From positions 1 to 36,282 of the forward strand of contig JANWIR010000090.1 in NCBI GenBank assembly GCA_025449805.1: a stretch of DNA of 36,282 bases, read 5' to 3'. Below the pieces are notes generated by a model that did no database searches, had not been told where the DNA came from, and was given only the letters and a program-made list of their open reading frames with translations. Numbering within the stretch: position 1 is the stretch's first letter; the number at the start of each line of letters is the position of its first letter. This DNA is from Acidimicrobiales bacterium (GTDB lineage Bacteria > Actinomycetota > Acidimicrobiia > Acidimicrobiales > RAAP-2). This document shows, in pieces, positions 17,438-29,274 of this stretch. The position numbers and the translations under genes are program-made.

Positions 17438-18203
17438 AGACGTCAATCCTTTCCAGTTCGAGCTGTTCGGCGCCGACGAGCCAGGAGATCTCAACGTCGC
17501 CAAAGGTGTTTCCCTGACCCAAGGTCACGTGGCCCAACTTGCACAACTCCAAAAGGGCAAGGAAGTGAACAATGACTTCAATGCGCGTTTCGAGGTTCGC
17601 CACTAGGCGACGAAACGAGAGGGTGCCCATCGACGGTAAGCGCTGAGCCAGTGAGACCACGGTCTCCGCGACCGTGACCGCGTCCACCGTGACGTGATGG
17701 AGACGAACCACCGGCACGGGCTTCTCCTCGACGCCCCGCAGGTACGCGGCCGCCAGTAGCGCGGGCGTCACGCCCGCCAAGAGATCGGGTGGGCGCACGA
17801 CGAAACCTTCGTTCACGCCCCGCGCGCGTGGAAAAGAGCGACTGGCGCGCTGGAAGAGTGAAACGAATTGGTCGGCGATAGAAGCGTAGGTGCGAAGTTC
17901 GAGCAAGCGCGCCAACATGACGTCGCGCTCTTCCCATCCCAGAAACTCTTCGTCAGGCTCCGTCGCGTCGCGCCCCGGTAATAACTGGTGACTCTTCATT
18001 TCCAATAAAATGGATGCAATCAGGAGAAACTCTGAGAGTTCTTCGACGTCGAGCACGTTCGCATCATCGCGAAGTCGCTCCACGTAGGCGTCAACGATGG
18101 GGCCGAGGGCCACGTCCACCAGTTCGATCTCGTGCGCCGAAACCATTTGCAGCAAAAGTTGAATGGGCCCACTAAAGGACGGCGTCGTCACGACGAAGGT
18201 CAC
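17427..18203 (-). CDS. scpA: Segregation and condensation protein A
   Basis: PIQLLLQMVSAHEIELVDVALGPIVDAYVERL...EFLLIASILLEMKSHQLLPG, C-terminal VIVHFLALLELCKLGHVTLGQGNTFGDVEI. GTG start at 18203. Confidence 0.94.
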   Translation of the reverse strand: MTFVVTTPSFSGPIQLLLQMVSAHEIELVDVALGPIVDAYVERLRDDANVLDVEELSEFLLIASILLEMKSHQLLPGRDATEPDEEFLGWEERDVMLARLLELRTYASIADQFVSLFQRASRSFPRARGVNEGFVVRPPDLLAGVTPALLAAAYLRGVEEKPVPVVRLHHVTVDAVTVAETVVSLAQRLPSMGTLSFRRLVANLETRIEVIVHFLALLELCKLGHVTLGQGNTFGDVEISWLVGAEQLELERIDVYEG

Positions 18204-18209
18204 GCTGAA

Positions 18210-18248
18210 ACTCTACTCCGGGACAGCCCATTGGGCCTCCTCTACCAT
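18210..18248. promoter_or_regulatory. Divergent leaderless promoters of scpA (-) and trpS (+)
   Basis: TAGAGT (18215-18210, minus) 6 nt before GTG 18203. TACCAT (18243-18248, plus) 6 nt before ATG 18255. Confidence 0.6.
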
Positions 18249-18254
18249 GGAGCG

Positions 18255-19229
18255 ATGCGAATTCTCTCCGGCATGCAACCTTCGGGTGACGTTCACCTTG
18301 GCAACTATCTCGGCGCCCTGCGCCAGTGGGTGCACAGCCAGGGTCCCGAATCGTTCTACTGCGTCGTCGACCTTCACGCGCTCACCCTAGAAATCGCGCC
18401 CGACGTCTTGCACGAACAGACGCTGAGCCTCTACGCGACCATGATCGCGATTGGCCTCGACCCCGAGGAGAGCACCGTCTTTGTCCAGAGCCACGTCCCG
18501 TACCACGCGCAGTTGAATTGGCTCCTCGAGTGCGTCACGTCCTACGGCGAACTCTCGCGGATGGTGGCGTTCAAGGAGAAGTCGGAGCGCCAAGAGGGCT
18601 ATCGCGTCGGCCTCTTGACGTACCCAGTCCTCATGGTGGCCGACATTTTGCTCTACAGCGCGACACACGTACCCGTCGGCGAAGATCAGCGACAGCATCT
18701 GGAAATAACTCGTGACGTCGCGGAGCGATTTAACCATCGCTACGGGGAAACCTTCACCGTTCCGGTCGGGGTTCAACCCAAAGTCGCGGCCCGCGTGATG
18801 GATCTGCAGGTGCCGACGCGAAAGATGTCCAAGTCGGTGTCGAGTCCGTTGGGCACGATCTTCCTCTACGACGAGCCCGCCGACGTTGAGCGAAAAATCA
18901 TGAAGGCAGTCACCGACACCGACGGCGAGATGCGCTACGACTGGGACCACAAACCCGGCCTCGCCAACCTGCTCGAAATCTACGCCAGCTTCGCTGACGA
19001 GTCACCGCACGACGTCGCCGCGCGTTTCACGCGATACGGCGACTTCAAAAAAGAACTGGCCGAACTCCTCGTCGCGTCACTCGCGCCGGTGCGCGAGCGC
19101 TATCGAGAAGTGCGTGCCGACGAGGCGTGGCTGCGGTCGTGCATGACAAACGGCGCACGCAAGGCATCGCTCGAAGCCGGACCCGTCTACGAACGGGCGG
19201 CCCGCGCGATGGGTCTTCTTCAAATCTGA
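18255..19229 (+). CDS. trpS: Tryptophanyl-tRNA synthetase
   Basis: MRILSGMQPSGDVHLGNYLGAL (HIGH-like), VLMVADILLYSATHVPVGEDQRQHLEITRDVAERFN, RKMSKSVSS (KMSKS). Confidence 0.97.
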   Translation: MRILSGMQPSGDVHLGNYLGALRQWVHSQGPESFYCVVDLHALTLEIAPDVLHEQTLSLYATMIAIGLDPEESTVFVQSHVPYHAQLNWLLECVTSYGELSRMVAFKEKSERQEGYRVGLLTYPVLMVADILLYSATHVPVGEDQRQHLEITRDVAERFNHRYGETFTVPVGVQPKVAARVMDLQVPTRKMSKSVSSPLGTIFLYDEPADVERKIMKAVTDTDGEMRYDWDHKPGLANLLEIYASFADESPHDVAARFTRYGDFKKELAELLVASLAPVRERYREVRADEAWLRSCMTNGARKASLEAGPVYERAARAMGLLQI

Positions 19230-19834
19230 CGGATCCACCAACTCTGTAAGTCGCCGAGCCAATTTGTGCCGACGTGCAAAAAAGCGGAATCGACGATGAT
19301 AAAAATCATGAGAAACGGCAGCGCACGCGCCCGCCACTGGTAGTACCGCGGCAGTGAACGAAGCGGTATGAATCGTTCAATAATCGCCGAACCGTCGAGG
19401 GGCGGAATCGGCAGGAGATTAAACGCGGCGAGCGTGAGGTTCATGAGTCCAATGGCGATCCCCACGTTGAGCTCACCTTGGTTCAACGTGACGTGGGCGG
19501 CGTGTTTGCAGATCAAAAAGCCGATAAGGGAGAGCACGATGTTGACCGCCGGTCCCGCGAGCGAGACCCAAAGGGCCTGTTGTCGGGGGCGCCGCAGTCG
19601 GCCGACGTTCACCGGCACGGGCTTGGCGTAGCCGAAGGCCGGCAGACCCACCGCTATCAACAGCACTGGGAGTAAAACAGTGCCGAAGGGGTCGACGTGG
19701 CGAAGAGGATTGAGGGTGAGACGCTTTTGCTCCTTGGCCGTGGGGTCTCCGAAGAGGTACGCGACGAAGCCGTGACTGACTTCGTGCAACACGATTGAGG
19801 GGATGATGACGATGATGAAGAGCGTTTGGATCAT
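19220..19834 (-). CDS. Site-2 protease family (M50) membrane metalloprotease
   Basis: IPSIVLHEVSHGFVAYLFGDPTAKEQKRLTLNPLRHVDPFGTVLLPVLL (HExxH) and MNLTLAAFNLLPIPPLDGSAI. Confidence 0.93.
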   Translation of the reverse strand: MIQTLFIIVIIPSIVLHEVSHGFVAYLFGDPTAKEQKRLTLNPLRHVDPFGTVLLPVLLIAVGLPAFGYAKPVPVNVGRLRRPRQQALWVSLAGPAVNIVLSLIGFLICKHAAHVTLNQGELNVGIAIGLMNLTLAAFNLLPIPPLDGSAIIERFIPLRSLPRYYQWRARALPFLMIFIIVDSAFLHVGTNWLGDLQSWWIRQI

Positions 19835-20723
19835 GGATTCCTAATCGTGCGCCCGGGGATGAGCCTGGTGGTACTCGTTCTTCAGTGTCGTGACGCTAAC
19901 GGCCGTGTAGAGCTGCGTGGTCGCGATCGACGCGTGGCCGAGTAACTCCTGGACCACTCTAATATCCGCACCCCGCGCCAGCATGTGCGTGGCGCAACTG
20001 TGACGAAAAACATGCGCGCTGACCCGATTGTGGTCCACCCCGGCAATGAGCGCGTAGCGGTGAATGATGAGATCAATCCCCTGGCGCGTGAGGGGACCGC
20101 CGCGAGCGTTGAGAAAGACTTGCTGCAACGCTCGGCGTTCAGCGAGAACCGGGCGCGCCTCATCTAAATACCGACGCAACAGAACGCGCAGCGTTGAGCC
20201 CATGGGCACCAATCGCTGCTTGTTGCCCTTGCCGGTAACCAGAATGAGTTCTTCGTCAAAATCAAGGTCGCCGAGACGCAGCCCTACGACCTCACTGACC
20301 CGCGCGCCAGTGTCGTAGAGCAGTTCCAAGAGTGCGGCGTCGCGACGCTGGGCGGGCGTCTCGGCGGGAATGGCATTCAGCAGGGCCAGAACCTCGGCTT
20401 CGCTCAGGGGCTTGGGCAGCGTTCGACCTCTGCGCGCGGCCGCGAGTCGCTCACCGGGATCGTCACGGAGAGCACCCTCATCGACCAGGTATCGCAACAA
20501 CCCCCGTAGTGACGCGATTGCCCGGGCCACTGACGACGGGGACTTCGTTTGGCGTAAGTTGGCGACGTAGTGCTCGAGATCTTCGGTCGTGAGCTCACGA
20601 AGGTCAGTGCGTGGCTGCCACCACTGGGCGAAGGCTCGAATATCGCGTCTATAGGCTTCAATCGTTGCGCGACTCCGGCCCTTTTCAATAGTTAGCCACT
20701 GGAGGTACTCCCCCAGCCACTCC

Positions 20724-24558
<3,835 letters not shown>

Positions 24559-24566
<8 letters not shown>

Positions 24567-25368
24567 GGCCTTCGCGCAGACTTTGTCGTAAGCGGGACGC
24601 CACGTCGAAGCTTTGGGTCGCGACGACCCGTACCGGCGCCGAGCTCTTGCGCACCGTTACCCCATCACCCGCGTTAAGTGCCGCAATCGTGTGCCCATCG
24701 GCTACCAAGAGCGCTGGCTTGTCGATAACGACGAGTTCAATGGTGGCGCTGTGATCCACCACGATTGATCGATCAATCGTGAAATGCGGCGCAATGGGCG
24801 TGAGAATCATGACGTGGAGGGCGGGTTCAACAACGGGCCCACCGGCGGAGAAGTTGTAGCCGGTGCTGCCCGTTGGCGTCGCGACCATGACGCCGTCGGC
24901 CGCGTAGCTCAAGTACTCCTCATTGTTGACGAACGTTTTGACGCGCACGATATGTCCCGCTTGCGCGCGCTCGACGACAACCTCATTCAGCGCAAAGACT
25001 TCTTGTTCGACGCCCCGAACGGTGACCGCGAGGGCGAGTCGATCGGACACGTGCGTACTGGTGAGGGCGTCTTCGATGGAGGTGACGATCTGATTGGAAG
25101 GCACGTTTAAAAGAAAACCAAGCCGACCCAGATTGACCGCCAAGATTCGAGCTCCGGCGGCGTGCGCCAACCGAGCCGCTTTGAGGAACGTGCCATCGCC
25201 CCCAAGGCTCACGACCAACGTGTCGGCGCCAAAATGCGGTTCCTTCGCCTCATCGAGGAGGCAGATTTCACCGACGCGACCTCGCTGCGCCAAATCACGG
25301 ATCACCTCTTGGGCGAGTTCGACCGCGTCACGACGATTACTGAAGGCGCAGAAAATTACGGTGGTCAT
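24559..25368 (-). CDS. nadK: NAD kinase
   Basis: LVVSLGGDGTFLKAARLAHAAGARILAVNLGRLGFL, DGVMVATPTGSTGYNFSAGGPVVEP. Start trimmed to ATG 25368. Confidence 0.95.
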
Positions 25369-25524
25369 GATGGTCCTTGGCCAATCGTAGTGAGAACTGA
25401 AGGACCGTAATACCGTCACTGGACTTCGAACCTCGTCACCACGCAGTGATGAGAGCCACGTGCACCAGTGTCCAACGGTCTCGCGGACGGCGACGGCGGA
25501 AGGCGCCGTTCTCGAGGCAACACG

Positions 25525-26523
25525 TTAGGGACGCGTCGTGACCGTGACGTGTTCCGAGGTGTCGAGCAACTCAACCCACGTGGACCCTGGCGTTAGGCGT
25601 AGTCGGTATCCTCTAGTCGTCAGGAACGTGGTGGCTTGACCCAGGTGATGGCGAAACCATGTACCGCGTTCGAGGTGGCCGCCGGTAAACAATTCCAGGG
25701 AACCGGAGCCCACCATTTGCGCGTAGGAGTCGATAACGCCCACGCCACCGACGTAGTTCACACTCATGACTAAGACGTTCTTGGGCGAAATGACGGTGCC
25801 GTTAGTCGTCACGTCGAGGTGGCCGAAGAGAGATCGATCCCAACTCGCCGTCTTTGCGTTCCACGCGTAACTCGCCGCAAAGCCGGCGTTAAATCCAACC
25901 ACGAAGGAACGAACCTTGGGTCCCAAGGGGTGATCGCCGGGTGTCAAGTATGAAAATAGTGGTGGTGTCGGTCGTGGCTTCGCCTTGGCGCGCTCGAGCA
26001 AGACTGCGTTCGCGAAGAGATTGTGCGGCGAATAGCGCTTGAGGTCGCGGTACATTGCCGCACCGCTGTTGGATTGATCGAATAGGACTACCGGCGCGGT
26101 TTTAATACTGCGAACCGCGTACTCAGCGCCACCCGAAAAGGCAAAGATACCCCCGATGGGAAACACGATTTCGCGGTCAGTGCGACGCACCGAGCGCACT
26201 GGACCCACCACGGTGGGCAATCGTGAATCAAATATCGCGGCGAGTCGGGTGATGCCACCTTCAACAATCTCTTCATAGACCACGTCGGCGTCTTGCACGC
26301 CGGCCTGAGGCATTGCCGCAGGCGTGTTGTCAATCTTGACTGTGAGGGCGGCTCGATTCTTCGTCAAGTGCCGCGGATCGGGCAGTCCGGTGAGGGGCGC
26401 CACGTACGCTGGCGCGAGCGACGTTGTGGTTGTTGGTACCGATGACGTGTCGGCGTGTGCGCTCGTCCCCACGATGCCCAACGGTGCGACACACGCCAGA
26501 ACGACCAGAGTTCTCGTCCGCTT
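25525..26523 (-). CDS. DUF3048 domain-containing exported protein (YerB-like)
   Basis: Signal-like VKRTRTLVVLACVAPLGIVGTSAHA then LTGLPDPRHLTKNRAALTVKIDNTPAAMPQAGVQDADVVYEEIVEGGITRLAAIFDSRLPTVVGPVRSVRRTDREI. Start inferred; could extend to 26601. Confidence 0.85.
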   Translation of the reverse strand, partial: KRTRTLVVLACVAPLGIVGTSAHADTSSVPTTTTSLAPAYVAPLTGLPDPRHLTKNRAALTVKIDNTPAAMPQAGVQDADVVYEEIVEGGITRLAAIFDSRLPTVVGPVRSVRRTDREIVFPIGGIFAFSGGAEYAVRSIKTAPVVLFDQSNSGAAMYRDLKRYSPHNLFANAVLLERAKAKPRPTPPLFSYLTPGDHPLGPKVRSFVVGFNAGFAASYAWNAKTASWDRSLFGHLDVTTNGTVISPKNVLVMSVNYVGGVGVIDSYAQMVGSGSLELFTGGHLERGTWFRHHLGQATTFLTTRGYRLRLTPGSTWVELLDTSEHVTVTTRP

Positions 26524-26679
26524 CACCTGCAGTAACTTACCCTTCGCGCCGTGCACGCGGGCATACACTTCGACGCGACGAGCCCGCGCCATTGACGCCA
26601 TTCGCGGCCAACCGACGAAGGCGTCACGTTGGCGGTGGAGTGGTCACGAGATAACGTTGCTCCAAACGCGAGGTGGGTG

Positions 26680-27795
26680 ATGCGCACGATACTTTTCATC
26701 TTGGGCCTCGTCGTCGTACTCATGACGGCATCGGGTGTGCTGTTCGTCTTGGTGCTACCTCGGCGCCCTCGGGGACTCGAGCGAACGTCGTTATGGGTTG
26801 TCGCACTCGTGCGTCGTTTTTTTGTCGTGCTCTCGCGACTTGCTAAGTCCTACGAGTCAAAGGACGCGATTCTTTCCCCCACGGGGCCGGCGTGCCTGGT
26901 CGTGCAGTTAGCAACGTGGGCGGGCTGTTTCATTGTGGGATTCGCGCTCATGATGAACGCCACGACGCACAACTTCGTACTGGCTCTCGAGCAAGCCACC
27001 ATGGCTCTTTTCACCGTGGGAGCTTTGCACGAAGGAGGTGCGGCGAATCTCACACTCGACATCACGGCGGGTGCGCTGTGGGTCGTCGTAGTGACGCTGC
27101 AGATCGCCTACTTGCCCAGTCTTTACGCGGCCTTCAATAAGCGCGAGGGACTGGTCGCGATGCTCGAGAGCCGCTCCGCGGTACCGGCGTGGGGGCCCGA
27201 AATTCTCGCGCGACACCAAATCGTCGGTATCAGCGACACGTTGCCCGAGTTGTACGCGTCGTGGGAAGCGTGGTCTGCCGATCTGGCCGAAAGTCACACC
27301 ACGTACCCCGTGTTGCTCTTCTTCCGCTCACCTGAAGCGTGGTACTCGTGGCTGATAGGGCTACTCGCCGTGCTCGACGCGGCGGCCATGCACCTAGCGC
27401 TTTCCCCTTCCCTCGCTTCATCCCAGGCGCGACTCTCATTGCGCATGGGCTTTACCGCGCTCAATCGCATCGCTCTCACGTTGGGTTGGGCGGTGGATCC
27501 TGACCCGAATCCACTGGGACCAATCGTGTTGAGCTTCGAGGAGTTCGACGACGCGGTCGCGATGCTCGAAGAGACCGGCTTTCCTACTGAACGCAGCGCC
27601 CGCGACGCGTGGGCGGACTTTGTGGGTTGGCGCGTCAACTACGAGTCAGTGGCCTATCGCCTCGCGGACCTCATCGAAGCGCCGCCGGCACCGTGGTCGG
27701 GTCCTCGTCGCCACCTAGGTCTGCCAACGGAGGCTCCGCACCGACCACCTCAACGAACTCCACGTGGCTTTTCCCACGGCGGGCGAAACGATTAG
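26680..27795 (+). CDS. Membrane protein with a two-TM ion-channel-like core, family unknown
   Basis: MRTILFILGLVVVLMTASGVLFVLVL; WAGCFIVGFALMMNATTHNFVLALEQATMALFTVGALHEGGAANLTLDITAGALWVVVVTLQIAYLPSLYAAF (TM / pore-helix-like / TVG / TM). GAGGTGG RBS before ATG 26680. Confidence 0.7.
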   Translation: MRTILFILGLVVVLMTASGVLFVLVLPRRPRGLERTSLWVVALVRRFFVVLSRLAKSYESKDAILSPTGPACLVVQLATWAGCFIVGFALMMNATTHNFVLALEQATMALFTVGALHEGGAANLTLDITAGALWVVVVTLQIAYLPSLYAAFNKREGLVAMLESRSAVPAWGPEILARHQIVGISDTLPELYASWEAWSADLAESHTTYPVLLFFRSPEAWYSWLIGLLAVLDAAAMHLALSPSLASSQARLSLRMGFTALNRIALTLGWAVDPDPNPLGPIVLSFEEFDDAVAMLEETGFPTERSARDAWADFVGWRVNYESVAYRLADLIEAPPAPWSGPRRHLGLPTEAPHRPPQRTPRGFSHGGRND

Positions 27796-27850
27796 GTCAA
27801 GTCGTCGTCCAATTCGTACCGGGGTTGCATCGATCACGACCGCCCGCACA

Positions 27851-27879
27851 CGTTGCGAGCGGACGCTGCATCCGCAACG
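27851..27879. terminator. Candidate bidirectional hairpin between convergent genes
   Basis: cgttgcg...cgcaacg with inner gcgga/tccgc, in the gap between the convergent membrane protein and DUF1905 genes. No clear T-tract. Confidence 0.4.
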
Positions 27880-27889
27880 ATCACGTTGT

Positions 27890-28195
27890 CTAGTAGCTAC
27901 TTCGCTCAATTGGGGTAATGACGCGAACGCGGACCTTGATCACGTCGTCGACTTGCAGATGCTCCGCAGTGCGAACGGCGACTTTCAACGGAACGAGGTA
28001 AACACCGTCTTTGGGAATGAGTGACGTCTGCCACGTCGTCGTGCCCAACGTAACTTCCACGGGAATGACGCCCCAGCCGTAGGTCACGGATTTCGCAATG
28101 TCCGCAATTTGTGTGCTCTCGTGCTCGGGGATAGACACGAAGTAATACGGGGACGGCCCCCGCCAAAACCAAATTGTTCCCCGAAATTCCCACAT
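27890..28195 (-). CDS. DUF1905 domain-containing protein
   Basis: EFRGTIWFWRGPSPYYFVSIPEHESTQIADIAKSVTYGWGVIPVEVTLGTTTWQTSLIPKDGVYLVPLKVAVRTAEHLQVDDVIKVRVRV. Confidence 0.88.
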   Translation of the reverse strand: MWEFRGTIWFWRGPSPYYFVSIPEHESTQIADIAKSVTYGWGVIPVEVTLGTTTWQTSLIPKDGVYLVPLKVAVRTAEHLQVDDVIKVRVRVITPIERSSY

Positions 28196-28267
28196 CAGTG
28201 CTCAGAGTAACCATCAATTGGAGTCGCCGTGTGCCATAGGCGTTGCAGCGAATAACGCTCGTGGCGC

Positions 28268-28540
28268 TTACGAATGCCCCACGTGCCACTGTCGACAGGT
28301 CGGACACTGGTAGACGCCCATCGGCACATCATCGCGCCGCGCAAGCTGTCGCGCCTGTGACAGGGCATCGCTTCGTGTGGCGTAACCGACCTTGGCGCGA
28401 CCATCTCTGGTGGTGTGTGCGCGCGGACCACGACGCAAGGATACGGTTCGCTCGCGTCCTCGCCCTCCCCGCCGGCTCGAGAAGACGAGAACCACGACGA
28501 TGACGGCGAGGGCGGCCGCTAAAGGTCCCCACGTGGTCAC
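28268..28540 (-). CDS. Single-TM protein with C-terminal CxxC...WHVGH mini zinc ribbon
   Basis: WGPLAAALAVIVVVLVFSSRRGG...KVGYATRSDALSQARQLARRDDVPMGVYQCPTCRQWHVGHS*. Start uncertain (GTG near 28540; the track ORF runs to 28654). Confidence 0.6.
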   Translation of the reverse strand: MTTWGPLAAALAVIVVVLVFSSRRGGRGRERTVSLRRGPRAHTTRDGRAKVGYATRSDALSQARQLARRDDVPMGVYQCPTCRQWHVGHS

Positions 28541-28601
28541 CGCGACGTTGGCTCCACGAAGGGATGCCGAATGGCTCCGTACGCGTTGGAGTGTCCGCGA
28601 T

Positions 28602-29162
28602 TCATGCGTCGCCGAGCATGGCGGGCGTAAACGCGGGACCGTGACCGGGCACAATCAAGATGGGTTCGAGCGCAAGCACCTGACGTCTCGACTCTTCGAG
28701 AGAACTTTGACTATCGGCGAGGGGGTCTTCCATTGGTCCGACACTTGACCACCACAAGTGGGTACACACAACCAAGCCTTCGTCCGTTTCGATCAAGGTA
28801 GAGAGATCTTGGGGCGTGTGTCCGGGGGTATCAAGAAGAGAAACCGAGGGAGCCCCGGCGATAACGTCAACTCGGTCACCCCACTGGTCACCTCGATAGA
28901 CCGCCCAAACATCGTGGACGCTCGCGTTACGAAAGAGTGCGGCGTTCAAGGTGTGGTCGGGGTGGTGATGACTGAAGATCACGTCCGTCACGTCGTCTTC
29001 GTGAACCCCGATCAGGTGCAGCGGATCGAGAATCGCTTCACGATTGGGCACCATGCCTGGGTCAATCACGATAATGGCGCTTTCTTCGCGAACCAGGGTT
29101 ACGGTTCCCGCGACGCGCTCACCGACGTAGCCATTGAATAGTACGTTCACTATGGCAGTCAT
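28602..29162 (-). CDS. MBL-fold metallo-hydrolase (MBLAC1-like)
   Basis: VIDPGMVPNREAIL, FSHHHPDHTLNAALF (HxHxDH), LLDTPGHTPQDLSTLIET, VCTHLWW, IVPGHGPAF. Confidence 0.9.
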   Translation of the reverse strand: MTAIVNVLFNGYVGERVAGTVTLVREESAIIVIDPGMVPNREAILDPLHLIGVHEDDVTDVIFSHHHPDHTLNAALFRNASVHDVWAVYRGDQWGDRVDVIAGAPSVSLLDTPGHTPQDLSTLIETDEGLVVCTHLWWSSVGPMEDPLADSQSSLEESRRQVLALEPILIVPGHGPAFTPAMLGDA

Positions 29163-29205
29163 GTCGCCCCTTGTCGTTGTCGTAGAAAGAGGTTAGCGGC
29201 GAGAC

Positions 29206-29249
29206 CCACGCGTCGCGAAGCGCTCGCTCGAACACTGCGCGACGCGTGG
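29206..29249. terminator. Perfect 12-bp inverted repeat between the solute-binding protein and MBL genes
   Basis: ccacgcgtcgcg (29206-29217) / cgcgacgcgtgg (29238-29249), 20-nt loop, no T-tract. Terminator or operator, unresolved. Confidence 0.45.
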
Positions 29250-29274
29250 ACCGCTTAGCGAATTCTGTTCATTC

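Noticed and set aside
25468-25520. acggcg-gaagg-cgccgt inverted repeat near the DUF3048 stop
   Set aside because: Only 6 bp in very GC-rich sequence with no T-tract; too weak to call a terminator.
28195-28431. 78-aa minus-strand ORF ending at the DUF1905 start
   Set aside because: Overlaps the zinc-ribbon ORF in another frame; composition not protein-like, probably spurious.
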